From Achatina immaculata (Eukaryota; Mollusca; Gastropoda; Stylommatophora; Achatinidae), in the NCBI GenBank assembly GCA_009760885.1, contig CM019700.1, forward strand, positions 1,845,905 to 1,909,904: a stretch of DNA of 64,000 nt. Direction: 5' to 3'. The notes under the pieces are model-generated. The model did not search any database. It saw nothing but the letters and a program-made list of their open reading frames with translations, and was not told the origin of the DNA. Below, one piece after another: positions 47,101 through 56,245 of the stretch; the first letter of the stretch is position 1; each line of letters opens with the position of its first letter. Both the position numbers and the translations under genes were made by a program.

Positions 47101-49611
47101 AATAAAGATAGACAGAAATGTATGGTTTATGATATAGTTGGGGAAGGAATGAAAATTATACAGTATGTCACAACCATTGAATCATACACCTTGTCTACCA
47201 ATATAAAAGAATTTTTCAAATGAGAAACAATGACATTTTTGCATGGTAATGTGATTTAGCATAGTGTTGTATGGTTAGCATTAAAAATAAAAAACCCATC
47301 AATATAAAAGAAGCACTGACAATGATATCCAAGAATAAAGATTTAATGCAACAGGGAAAGTTTAGCAGAGAACATGCCACCAAATTCTAAATTTTAGAGG
47401 TCAGCCCCCTAAATTCTATTCACCTTTCCTCTGGGATTCTACAAGAAAGGCAACATCTGATTCCAAAAGTGTGATGTTATTTTAACTAAATCATGACATT
47501 AAAAAAAATATATTGAATTTCACATCATTTTTTTTTTTGGGGGGGGGGGGGGGGGATAAATCTATCATTACTTCAGTATAAAACTGAAAACTGGCAACAT
47601 TATAGTTTTCAGATGGTCATTAAAAAAAAAAAAAACCTTAGACTTAAACATTATCTTCCTCTTTGCATTCACCGGACGAGTAATGAGAAGCCACTGCTTC
47701 AAAGCGATGGGAAAATAAGAGCAGGAAGAATAATGAGGAAGAATGTTGCATGAACAGTCTAATTTATAGAACAAAGTAATCAACATCTTATTAGCTGATG
47801 GGTGGTAATATAAAGGATTACGGTCTGAGTAGTGTGACTACCAAGACTCAGTGGCACTGCACCTGGTTATATAAATAAAAATATGTAAATATATCACTGT
47901 GTGCCATCTTTGTTACTAATGTTAGTGGTAGTGATTCTCCAGTTTCTCTGGTCCCTTGTCTTGATGGTGCACTCTGTCAGACTATGTCCTGTTCACTATC
48001 ATATGGTTATCTTCCCATCTTCATCTCTGTCCACCTACTGTCCTTTTTTTTCCTTTCACCTTCTCTTCTAGTATGGTCTTCGGTATATTATGTCTTTTGA
48101 TGTGTGTTGTTTTCTTGATCTGTATTTCTTTAATGAAGTTCATACTGCACTTGTAGTTATTCTAATATCTGTACCCTGTTCTTTTCATTTTCCATGTTAT
48201 CTGATCTGCTTTAGTGAAGATCCACATTTCTGCCACATTTATCATTCTCTCCGACTTCTTACTTAAAGATCTCAGGTTTATGCTCCAGACAGTGGTAGAG
48301 AATAGATACAGTATTTTATAAATCTCATTTCTGCTTTTATGGACAGATTCCTGGATAACAATATTGTCTTCATGGTGCTGAATATGTTGTCTTGCCATTT
48401 CAATTCTTTCATTCTCAATTAGCATGCCATAGTCAAAGGCAGCTTGTCACATGCTGCAGTTTCTCGTTGTTTATGATTATATCCATCTATGCACTTTTTT
48501 TTTTTTTTTAACACCCACAAGGGTGATGATAGATAAGTTTACCACCTCGCAGGGGTAAGGGTTTTTTTAGATTAAAATCTTCTTAGCCTGGAAGGAAGGA
48601 CCAATTTGTTGATCATGGTACCTTCTGTGCCGAAATAATTCATTGGTTGGAGCCCGATCTACCCATTTATGCTTTTGTGGTCTTTCCTGCTGAACACCAT
48701 TACATTATTTTGGTCTGTTTTTTTTTAATATGTATCTCTAGTCTACCATTCTTGGCTTGTTTTGTTTATCTTATCTAGTAATTTCTGTAGGTTCTTTGTA
48801 TTCTCTGCTAGAAGGACAATATCATCTGTATTACCTTTAAACTGCAAAATATTCTGTTAAGAGCCTATTTTCCTCTTGTGGCACACTGAGATCCTGTGAA
48901 AACCCCAACTAAGAAACCTTTGTTAATCTAGACCATCACTTATAAAGCTTGTCTCCCCAAAATGAACCAAGATTTTCTGAACATGGTGGGTCAAACATTG
49001 TAGTAAAAAAAGAAGGGGCCCTATTGGGGCCTCTTTTGTCTCTGAACAAGGTAGATGTCATCTGCCAGAGGCCCTCTCACATCATATAAGAATTTAAGAC
49101 AGTGAAGATGAGGGATATCAGCTGATAGAAAGGGAGGTAAAAATAAGTTGGTTCGAGAGATACTGAATACATACCACTTATTAAGTTCTTTATTAAATTA
49201 TCCTGCTGAATTATGACCTCAATTTATTCAAAGGCATCAAGGCCCTAGATACGATTCACTGGAGACCCATAATGGCCGGCAGCTTTAAACCTGCTTTTTT
49301 CCAGTTATAATTAGACAATTAGACCGAAGCCTAGACGTAATGCAGTAATGATGACTGAGAAATGATGATCTCCAAGTATACGGACAGTACACTTAAGAAG
49401 CACATTTTTGATGAAATTTCTGGATTCTATAAAGTGGGATTGTAACGGTATGACTATGACCCTACACAACACAGAACATAAATCATTTCAGCCGAACAAA
49501 TGAGTACATACCCCAGCTTTTTGCACCTCTACCCAAAAACTTCTTCTCTTTGGAATCCCACACAAATGTAAAACATGAATCAATTCTCTGCTTGATCGTT
49601 GGTTTCTCCAT
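37934..49611 (-). CDS. Na+/K+-ATPase subunit beta, six coding exons
   Basis: The minus-strand gene joins 49611-49512, 46649-46509, 44326-44219, 43137-42965, 42600-42481 and 38182-37934 into 296 codons plus stop; all introns are GT-AG and phases agree. The product is the single-pass glycoprotein that folds with, traffics and tunes the catalytic alpha subunit of the sodium pump at the plasma membrane. Residues 1-33 are cytosolic with FVWDSKEKKFLGR; about 36-62 form the membrane span; the rest is extracellular. Six ectodomain cysteines (128, 142, 153, 167, 211, 270) match the family's three disulfides, and EGKPCILLKLNK, EYFPQQGFPL and SPLVFVKF are strong family blocks. N-glycosylation sequons are at N119 and N132. 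The second family signature is diverged, with CNE instead of C-S/A-G. The ATG at 49609-49611 has A at -3 and G at +4. A proton-pump-type beta is less likely but not excluded by sequence alone. Confidence 0.95.
38795..39060 (-). mobile_element. tRNA-derived SINE, copy 1
   Basis: On the minus strand the head reads GAGTGGCGAAGTGGTTAGTG (A box), CACTGGTCTCTCATGG, then GGGTTAGAATCTGG (B box), followed by a body of about 190 bp unrelated to tRNA and ending near TCTAGATAGAAAC. The box spacing is that of polymerase III promoters in tRNA SINEs. Related heads are at 25738 and 60800. Confidence 0.82.
39340..39530 (+). mobile_element. Short LINE C-terminal remnant
   Basis: The translation contains PEGKRK..KKLAANHKKWREFVAALQT, the basic Trp-containing tail typical of RTE-like LINEs. 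The phrase AACTAGCAATGTGG.TAAAAC is tandemly repeated twice just before it. Very decayed. Confidence 0.55.
39772..39854. repeat. 34-bp inverted repeat at LINE-B 5' end
   Basis: Arms 39772-39805 and 39821-39854 are complementary over 34 bp with one mismatch (GTCTACCC against GTCAACCC). The loop is 15 nt. The right arm is LINE-B reverse transcriptase coding sequence; the left arm is its inverted copy. Confidence 0.93.
40193..40927 (+). pseudogene. LINE-B reverse transcriptase C-terminal half
   Basis: 244 codons with YADDTVLLSTTQ (catalytic box), NVKKTKLM, ESFEYLGSLITNN, IATYACETWTLNK, ECKCYRRILQISWTQKRTN and KYYGHIKHH. The N-terminal half of the enzyme is in other frames upstream. Confidence 0.87.
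42481..42600 (-). CDS. ATPase beta exon 5
   Basis: Exactly 40 codons (175-214), IFNWIPEVWDPNNEED through DRIWIECHGE, with Cys211. Phase 0 on both sides, donor GTGAGT. Confidence 0.95.
42965..43137 (-). CDS. ATPase beta exon 4
   Basis: Completes Ala117 and encodes residues 118-174. It contains sequons NKT and NTT, cysteines 128, 142, 153 and 167, and the block EGKPCILLKLNK. Acceptor TTTACAG, donor GTAATT. Confidence 0.95.
44219..44326 (-). CDS. ATPase beta exon 3
   Basis: Completes Gly81 and encodes residues 82-116, MGYGPMPDIDTTLIYVRKPE then a segment ending SINEILK. PGMGYGPMPD corresponds to the family's P-G-L-x-x-x-P-x block just outside the membrane. Confidence 0.94.
44785..45000 (+). repeat. 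27-bp minisatellite, about 8 copies, in ATPase intron 2
   Basis: Unit GAGATGGTAGTCAGTGGCTA followed by GTAGAAT. Variants include GAGACGG and AGTTAGTGACT. Confidence 0.95.
45801..46172 (+). repeat. Dispersed repeat DR-1, copy 5, in ATPase intron 2
   Basis: Contains GTGAGCTGGTGTCTTCTGTA, TTGGGAGCGGGTTATGACGG, TTTGCAGACTCTGCCACCAA, GGTACCAAAGGAGAGGTGAA and one diverged end unit ATGGTTCACCAACCC. It has an extra internal segment near 45860-45920 relative to other copies. Confidence 0.75.
46330..46480 (+). repeat. DR-5 weak copy in ATPase intron 2
   Basis: TTTTTGTCCCTGG, TTGCCGAAATACTGAGTGTT and CATACCATAATCGC resemble the 9740 and 50400 copies. Weak match. Confidence 0.4.
46509..46649 (-). CDS. 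ATPase beta exon 2 (transmembrane segment)
   Basis: Completes Gly34 and encodes residues 35-80: EITIFYIIFFACLAGFFAAT and then AGFYQTIDASSPRLQ. The hydrophobic stretch is the single signal-anchor helix. Acceptor CAG at 46650-46652, donor GTGAGT. Confidence 0.95.
47210..47300 (+). repeat. DR-4, partial copy in ATPase intron 1
   Basis: TTTTCAAATGAGAAACAATG, GTGATTTAGCATAGTGT and TGGTTAGCATTAAAAATA correspond to the other DR-4 copies. Confidence 0.62.
47870..48880 (-). mobile_element. Decayed LINE-D fragment in ATPase intron 1
   Basis: Minus strand, sense to the gene. A reverse-transcriptase piece NTDDIVLLAENTKNLQKLLD (about 48840-48780) with TDD in place of YADD, then VAEMWIFTKADQITWKMKR (about 48240) and a tail resembling ECTIK.RDQ.NWR.TTTN (about 47950). 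It is split by a poly(A) insertion at about 48493-48660. Confidence 0.7.
48493..48665 (-). mobile_element. Poly(A)-tailed retroposon inside LINE-D
   Basis: On the minus strand a segment of about 160 bp ends in about 15 A residues. It is flanked by GCATAAATGG (5') and GCATAGATGG (3'), a likely decayed target-site duplication. No tRNA boxes or coding sequence are clear. It may be a SINE or a short processed transcript. Confidence 0.55.
49512..49611 (-). CDS. ATPase beta exon 1 (residues 1-33 plus one base)
   Basis: Encodes the cytosolic N terminus, starting MEKPTIKQR and ending KFLGRGAKSW, then the donor GTATGT. WDSKEKKFLGR fits family signature 1, except that the usual Thr after LGR is Gly. 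Confidence 0.94.
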
Positions 49612-50090
49612 CTTTTTTTCTCCCGACTTACTCCTAGACCTACAAGGAGACTGCAACCTTGTCAAGTGCCCGGATGCGAGTCGTAGGAACGACAAAACTG
49701 GCCAAGACTGTCGTCATGAACCACGTGATCGCAGCCTATTTTCAGCAGTTTGCGGCTGGTGACCGAACAATAGAGGTGTGACAGGCGTCTGCGTCAGTTA
49801 TTTCCGCTTTGGGCACCTTGTACTGAAACTTTATTTGCTATTTTTTAAATATGTAAATTTTAAATATCTGCTGGAATGATTAAAAAAAAAAAGCACACAG
49901 GTAGCTCTCAACTTACGATCGTCCAACCTAACGATTTTTCGGTCTTATGATGGTATGATTACAGCATATAGTTAAGAGGAATGACGACTACGGTAAGAGT
50001 GGTTCTAGAAACAAAGATAGAGAGAGGTGTATGATTCAGTTTTACAAAAATATATAAAAAAGAATGACCCCCCCCCTTTTTTTTACCGCA
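49612..50090 (-). promoter_or_regulatory. 5' flank of ATPase gene, promoter position
   Basis: The start codon is at 49611, so 5' untranslated sequence and promoter are expected here unless an upstream non-coding exon exists. The frame remains open upstream to about 49695 without another ATG. I see no convincing TATA box; an AT-rich stretch is near 49835-49870. Confidence 0.3.
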
Positions 50091-50105
50091 CTTGTCGGCC
50101 AACCG

Positions 50106-50250
50106 AGGAAGACCAAAACGAAGATGGCTGCAAGACATCGTTGACGATCTGGAAATGGATGCAACAGCAGCAGGCCATCTTGCTCACAACCGAGAGGCCT
50201 ACAGTAGTGCTGTTTGGGAGGCAAAGTTTCGCAAGGGACATGCAAATGAA
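50106..50250 (+). mobile_element. LINE-B 3' end, 145 bp, with perfect 13-bp target duplication
   Basis: Starts AGGAAGACCAAAACGAAGAT and ends GGGACATGCAAATGAA. Both sides carry TGTCGGCCAACCG (50093-50105 and 50251-50263). This fixes the LINE-B 3' terminus and shows insertion by target-primed reverse transcription with severe 5' truncation. The perfect duplication suggests a recent insertion. Confidence 0.93.
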
Positions 50251-50389
50251 TGTCGGCCAACCGCCTACTTCCACTTTGTGCTTACCTATGTCTCTGTGGG
50301 CGTATTTTGTGCCCGTCTTTCTTACAAGTAGGGGACTAAAAAGAAAAAAAGTGTTTAATTTTTAAAATCTATTTGTCATGATTTATCTG

Positions 50390-50560
50390 TTGTTCTTATA
50401 TGTGATCCTTGGGAAAGACTTGCTGAAATATCGGATTGTTGTGTATTCTTCATTTGTACGTGCTCATCTTACTGTCTGCCATTCTTGTTTTTTACTAACG
50501 TTCTTCACTCTTTCTATTTTTATTATTTATTTATTTATTTTTGTGTGCGAAACTGAACCA
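50390..50560 (+). repeat. DR-5 copy, possible Penelope-like 3' end
   Basis: TGATCCTTGGGAAAGACTTG, CTGAAATATCGG, TTCTTCATTTGTACG and CTCATCTTACT align with 9738-9830. Classification is uncertain. Confidence 0.5.
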
Positions 50561-50563
50561 TAC

Positions 50564-52435
50564 ATTTCTATCCATCTACATTAATATAGAAGTAAACAGT
50601 GTGCGGTTACTGTATGAACTGTTTTATCTTATCAGTTTGGCACCACTGGCTCTTGCTCTCAAGCTCAGTTCGTGTGTTGCTGTTGTTGTTGTTGTTGTTT
50701 GTTGACGTAAATATATCGTGTACTGTTAACAAAATTTGTAGGGCAATAAAAGGAGAGATAAATGGGACAGAAAGTACTGGGAGGGGAAAAGAAAAACTTA
50801 TAATATTTGGTATGTTAAATGCAGGCGAAGACGTAGCACTCAAGCCGAATGATATAGCAGTCAGCCACTCATAGACGAGCGCTTGTGACAAAGTTGGCGA
50901 TCCATAGATGCAATCGTTAAATAATAAAGCTGCTCCTACTTTTTTTTCCTAGTTTATACATAGATGAGAAAGGCCCAGTTCTACCTCCAAGTTGTGCCCC
51001 CAGCTAGTAGTCTGGCCAATAGAAATGTGAATCGCAGTGAGAAGACGAACACCGTCCGCGGTCTCCCCCCCCCCCTTTTTTTCTCCCCACTCCACCCCCC
51101 ACAAGGTCGAGCGGAAGTGTATTATAACAAAATATGGTTGTGAATTATATATCGCTGAATAGTTCTGTAGTACTGAAGCTGTTGAGATCCTGACTTAGAT
51201 TACTGCGGACACCTTCACACACAACCTGACTCCTGTGGTCTAGAATAGGTTTCGCAAACATTACAATATTAGCTAGACCAACTCCGATGAAAAGTTCACT
51301 GAATTCATTTACTTCTGACAATTAAGGTAGCATTTATAGTCCATTTATAGTCACAAACAATAACCGCCACATTCAGGACTTTGGGACACTGGAACCACAT
51401 GGTTTGAACTCGTTATTCAGCTACGCATAATCTTCCACAATCTTACTCATTCTCGCTTGTTGCACATGGTTAGTACTCTCACACATCATCACATTACTAT
51501 TCCTCTACCACAATCATAACCATTCATTTCATCTTCTCCTAAATGGATCGCCATCCCTTCCCTACCATCATCTACTATCAAACATCACAAACCCCTATCT
51601 ATTCACTTCCATCATCATCATCATCATCATCTTTAAGAGCACAGGCCAGGGATAGGGGGTCTCCACTCATCCAAGTTCTTGGAATAATTATCTGCTCCTA
51701 CTGTGCGCATCATCGCCTCTTAATATTTTCTACACCCAACCATGCACAATTTTGCACCTTTTCAGAGCGAACGCTCTGTTTACATCGTAACCATTGGTTA
51801 TTGTTTGTGCTCATATCGAGGACGTACAGGCGATTTTGGTTCTGTGCAGTTCCAGGAGCTGAGATAAGTCATTTGCCATTTTTCTTTAATTTTTTTCATT
51901 TTTTATTGTTTTGTTAACATCAAATTAACGTGAATTTGTACTTTGTCTCCTCTCTCTGGTTCTTCATCCTGTTTGTTTTTGTTTGACAAATGCTCGCAAC
52001 GTCACAAGTGTGTTATCGTTAAATAATAAAGCTGTTCCTACTTTTTTCTTAGTTTATACATAGATGCATTATGAGATCAGAGGCCAAGTTACGAATGACA
52101 GACGTGGATTGTTTATTTATTTACTTTAGCTTGGTGGCAGCTTACGTTCAAGACCTGGAGCAATACGAACTATAGTTATGTGGTGTAGGTCAGTGGTTAC
52201 CGAATTCTCCCACCCCACCCCATTTTTTCAGACCGCGGACTCTTGAAGACAGTAATAATTAGACGCAGCAACATTCATTCCATATTTTGTATACGCATAC
52301 ATTTATAATTACCTACATAATCCAGGCTTGCAGGGTCTATCCTTTGACCCTTCACACCCCCCCCCCCCCCCCATCCAAAAAAAAGTGAAATTGAATTTAT
52401 AGTTTATGGTCTGGATCGTCATCATAACTGCACTC
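50564..52435. other. Unassigned 1.9 kb with a roughly 50-bp direct repeat
   Basis: Contains a (TTG)n run near 50680-50700, a (CAT)n run near 51607-51631 and C runs. The segment ATCGTTAAATAATAAAGCTG plus following text to TTTATACATAGATG occurs at 50913-50965 and again at 52014-52065. No credible gene. Confidence 0.45.
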
Positions 52436-52690
52436 CGGACATATCCATAAGTGCTAACACCGCCCCCTTCCCAACATATCCATAAGTGCTAACACACCCC
52501 CTCCTTCCCCTTCCCAACATATCCATAAGTGCTAACACCCCCTCCTTCCCCTTCCCAACATATCCATAAGTGCTAAACCCCCTCATTCCTCATTCCCAAC
52601 ATATCCATAAGTGCTAACACCCCCCCTTCCCCCATCCTTCCCCTTCCCAACATATCCATAAGTGCTAACACCCCCGTCCCATTCACAGCA
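52436..52690 (+). repeat. About 42-45-bp minisatellite, 5-6 copies
   Basis: Phrase CCCAACATATCCATAAGTGC, then TAACACCCCC and TCCTTCCCCTT, repeated with length variation in the C-rich part. Confidence 0.94.
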
Positions 52691-53250
52691 TATCCATCAG
52701 CGTCCTGCTGCTGCAGCGTCCGTCGTGTGTTGGCTGATAAGTCCTCTCGCATGTCCAGTGTGCCTTTAGTTCCTGGGCCGTGCCAATCTGTACTCTCAGC
52801 TCTCAGTCTAAGCGCCGATGTAGATTCGCTGCTTTTGAAGTCCTCCACTCTTCCTATCTCTCTGAGCGCGTTAACAATATCAGGTCGATCCAGTGGTCTG
52901 ACCATTTGCGCTGATGGCAGAGCCAGTCAGCCTATCAGCTCTCTCTTTTCCCTAAATGTCCACGTGCCTAGGATGAAGGTGATTCTATGAGTCGTTGATT
53001 TCTGCAACGACCCAGGCCACTGCCTGCCTACAGAACCTGTCTCGACCTTCCGTATTATGCCCATGGAATAATTTATTATGCAGACACGGACGTAGTCATG
53101 TGACTCCAGCCAGATAAATGCTTTCGTCGCATCCATCGTCATGCTGCTTGTGGTTATAGCGAAGGCACCGCAGGCGTCATGGATTGTTCTGCTCATTGAG
53201 CGTGCTGAAATGCCCATACACTATTTTGATGTCATACTACAAGAACTTAA
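52691..53250. other. Unassigned non-coding sequence
   Basis: Open frames on both strands without recognisable motifs. Nothing supported. Confidence 0.3.
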
Positions 53251-53254
53251 ATAT

Positions 53255-53400
53255 CACTCAAAGACCGTCTTGGAAGGGTACATAATGGATGTAATCTGCA
53301 AATGGATGCATAAGCAGCAGGCCATCTTGCTTACAACCGAGAGGCCTACATGAGAGCTGTTAGGGAGGCAAAGTTCCGCAAGGGACATGCAAATGACTGA
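53255..53400 (+). mobile_element. LINE-B 3' end with internal deletion
   Basis: GACCGTCTTGGAAGGGTACA, TAATGGATGTAATCTGCAAA and GCAAGGGACATGCAAATGAC match LINE-B, but the coding block present at 40875-40930 is missing. The tail is (CTGA)n. Confidence 0.85.
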
Positions 53401-53894
53401 CTGACTGACGACGGACCCGTCTTTGTAAATAACAACATTTGCCTCATTAATGGAATTAAGACAGCCAATTAAAATATTTTGACCCTGCTAAGGAGTACAA
53501 TGATATATGAAAAAAAAAAAGAACTAAAGGGATAAAATTAACAGAAAACAGCTTAGCTAGGCAAATCACGAAAATAAGAACTAAAGCAAATATGGATTCG
53601 CTGCAGGCGTCATTCTTTGGGAAGACAGCATAGAACAGTGATAACGACGGAGACTAGAGCAGTATGGATTTGCATCCATTTGCCAGACTTTCAGTCTTTC
53701 TTTGGTCACATTTTCCCCTTAAATGTGTCTCATTTCAAAGTCTCCTGTGAGGTGGGAGTCTCATGCACGTAAGACCAGCAGCAACAGCTCACATCCACAA
53801 AATCAATATCACATCTCGCACTGCATCTTCAGTTCTCGCTGCCAAACTGCATTGAATATTGATGTTATAACACCCCCTTCCCTCCCTCCCCTCC

Positions 53895-53925
<31 letters not shown>

Positions 53926-54240
53926 ATGTGGTAATTTGGTTTATGAATAATGAAAACTATAACAAGATATAGAGAAATACGACCAAAAAAAAAAAAAAAA
54001 CCCGAGAAACAAAAGAAGCGGAAGGTGTCAATCTGAGGCTTCAAGCCTGACCCTGCCCACCATGTTTTTCATTTGCGATTTGTTCTAAAATTCCTCACTT
54101 TATCTTGTTGTTTTCGACAATACTTCAGCTGAGAAGTATAGATCTTACAGTGCAGTCACGAACATCACAAAATCATACAGTACGCTAATGAACATCAAGG
54201 AAGTTGCTCATTTGAGGAATCATCCGAGGAAGACTGATAA
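53401..54240. other. Unassigned; (CT)n at 53896-53925
   Basis: Contains a TCTC microsatellite and poly-A runs. No gene recognised. Confidence 0.4.
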
Positions 54241-54244
54241 TTTG

Positions 54245-54415
54245 TAAAGAGGTAACTCTGAACCCCATGTGGTCTTCTCGGGGATCCCGTGTGGTCCTTT
54301 CGGGGACCACACGGGGGACCACAGGACTTAACATGGACCACAGGCGTAGATTCAGTAGGATCGCGGGGCGGTCTTGGTGGTAGAAGCGAACGAAGAAGAA
54401 GAGGAAGAGTAAAGA
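54245..54415 (+). repeat. Dispersed repeat DR-3, copy 1
   Basis: CTCTGAACCCCATGTGGTC, TCGGGGATCCCGTGTGGTCC, ATTCAGTAGGATCG and GGTCTTGGTGGTAGAAGCGA match 59386-59530. A perfect 12-bp stem (CCCGTGTGGTCC / GGACCACACGGG) lies at about 54287-54315. The copy ends in GAAGAAGAAGAGGAAG. Confidence 0.75.
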
Positions 54416-54753
54416 GGTTATATCTTGACTGCGGTGAAGCCATTTTCTGAACAACGAACAACGATTCAAGTATCTGATCGAACATCTAATCAGTATTGTA
54501 AAGAGCAGAACAACAACACAACTCAAGTTTTTGTTTCTTTTGTCCCGTTCTATGACAGAACCACGGTCTTCCAAGTGGCACTGCATCTTGGAGTGCATTT
54601 AAGCTGCATTGCCACGGGGACAAATGAAATTATTTAAGTTCTCGATATTTTTATTTCCCATGCTCCACGCTAGCATGAGGCCATTTCTGCTGTTTCTGAA
54701 AGGTTTATCAGTGCCCTTGCTTTTGTGTGTTCTAACAAACATCATTTTTTAGA

Positions 54754-54755
<2 letters not shown>
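54416..54755. other. Unassigned spacer
   Basis: No feature recognised. Confidence 0.3.
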
Positions 54756-54756
<1 letters not shown>

Positions 54757-54838
<82 letters not shown>

Positions 54839-54857
54839 GTAAAATTTTACGTCTATA
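54757..54857 (+). repeat. (TA)n microsatellite ending in a 26-bp palindrome
   Basis: A TA run of about 78 bp followed by the palindrome TATAGACGTAAAA / TTTTACGTCTATA centred on 54844/54845. The right arm is the beginning of the LINE-C copy. Confidence 0.93.
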
Positions 54858-55885
54858 TGGAATACCATCTAAAATTGTCAACATCATTAAGGACTTATAC
54901 AATGGATATGGTTGTGCAGTCAAGACAGAAGAAGGGATGAGTGAATGGTTCCAGATTAAAACAGGCGTGAAACAAGGATGTATACTGTCTCCTTTACTTT
55001 TTGGGATTACAACAGACTTCATAATGAAAAAATGCTGCACAGGTAACACAGGTATTGACTGGGTACATGGGACCCAACTAGAAGATCTTGATTTTGCTGA
55101 TGACATAACTCTTATCAGTAATAATGTGAATTCCATGCAAGAAAAAACAGATAGCCTGTCTTCACTGGCTAGCAAAATAGGACTTGAAATTAACAAGGAC
55201 AAAACAAAAATAATGAAAATTCCCATCAATCAAAATGGAAAAATACACATAGAAGGGACAGATATTGAAGAAGTCAATCAATTTGCATACCTTTGCAGCT
55301 ACATAGACCAGGATGGTGACACTAGAAAGGAAGTTAGGATCAGAATTGCAAAAGCAGCATCAATCTTCAAGAATCTTGAGAACATATGGAATTCAAAAGT
55401 TATAAGCACAAAAACCAAGTTAAGACTATTCAATTCAAATGTAATATCCACCCTGATTTATGCATGTGAATGCTGGAAAACAACTAAAGAAATAGAAAAG
55501 AAATTAGACTCTTTTGAAAACAAATGCCTAAGGAAAATACTCGGCATCAAGTGGCATGAATTCAAGAACAATGCAGAGATAAGACAGATGACTGAACAAC
55601 AACCAGTCTCATGGGTGATCAGGAAAAGGAGATGGACATATGTTGGTCACTTGATGAGAAGAATGATCAGAGAATCCCAAAACAAGCTATCAAGTGGAAC
55701 ACAACAGGCCGAAGAAAAAGGGGCAGACCGCTTGAAACTCTGAAGAGGACATTATTAAGAGAGGCCAAGTTAACAGGCATAAAATCCTTTGATGAGGTTG
55801 AAAGACTCGCCGAAGACAGGAAAAATTGGCGAACTACTTTGCGAGCCCTATGTGACGTTTAACGGCACGGGAAAGATATAAGATA
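54845..55885 (+). mobile_element. LINE-C, 5'-truncated RTE-like LINE
   Basis: The plus-strand element begins within the reverse transcriptase (YGIPSKIVNIIKDLY) and runs to the AT-rich tail (AAGATATAAGATATAAGAAG) that merges with a (TA)n run. One single-base deletion near 55662 (AGAAGAATG against AGAAGAAATG at 13449) breaks the frame. Otherwise it is well preserved, so it is fairly young. Confidence 0.9.
54937..55743 (+). pseudogene. LINE-C reverse transcriptase
   Basis: 268 codons: GVKQGCILSPLLFGI, LEDLDFADDITLIS (FADD catalytic box), NKDKTKIMKI, FAYLCSYIDQDGDT, VISTLIYACECWKTTK and RRWTYVGHLMRR. After the one-base deletion the rest of the protein continues at 55662-55862 in the next frame (NDQRIPKQAIKWNTTGRRKR). 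Confidence 0.88.
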
Positions 55886-55888
55886 TAA

Positions 55889-55890
55889 GA

Positions 55891-55946
<56 letters not shown>
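55889..55946 (+). repeat. (TA)n microsatellite between LINE-C and LINE-B
   Basis: Starts in the AGATATATAT tail of LINE-C and ends where a truncated LINE-B copy begins. Confidence 0.95.
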
Positions 55947-55947
<1 letters not shown>

Positions 55948-56245
55948 CAAATATATCCATACAACAAGAACTTAATATTAAAGAAGGCTGGCTGGTAAAG
56001 AGGGTTAAATAGAGAAAACTTAAATATTTTGGACACATTGAACGTATGAGAGTTAAAGAAAACCTTCGCGGAAGGGTACATAATGGAAAAAAAGAAAGAG
56101 AGGAAAAGCAAGTCGAAGATGGCTGCAAGACATCGTTGATAATCTGCAAATGGATGCACCAGCAGCAGGCCATCTTGCTTACAACCGAGAGGCCCACAGG
56201 AGAGCTGCTAGGGAGGCAAAGTTCCTCAAGGGACGTGCGAATGTG
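55947..56245 (+). mobile_element. LINE-B 3' fragment
   Basis: GAACAAATATATCCATACAA, GAAGGCTGGCTGGTAAAGAG, CTTAAATATTTTGGACACAT and GGGAGGCAAAGTTCCTCAAG follow the LINE-B C-terminal region and terminus. Multiple frame breaks. Confidence 0.87.

Larger units (their letters stand above)
46650..49511 (-). other. ATPase beta intron 1 (2862 bp)
   Basis: GT-AG intron. It holds a decayed minus-strand LINE (47870-48880) with a poly(A) retroposon inside, a DR-4 copy (47210-47300) and a G run near 47540. Confidence 0.9.

Noticed and set aside
49612..49695. N-terminal extension of the ATPase beta subunit
   Set aside because: The upstream in-frame codons begin with TTG, not ATG, and the extension has no family counterpart. 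ATG at 49609-49611 is the first usable start and has good context.
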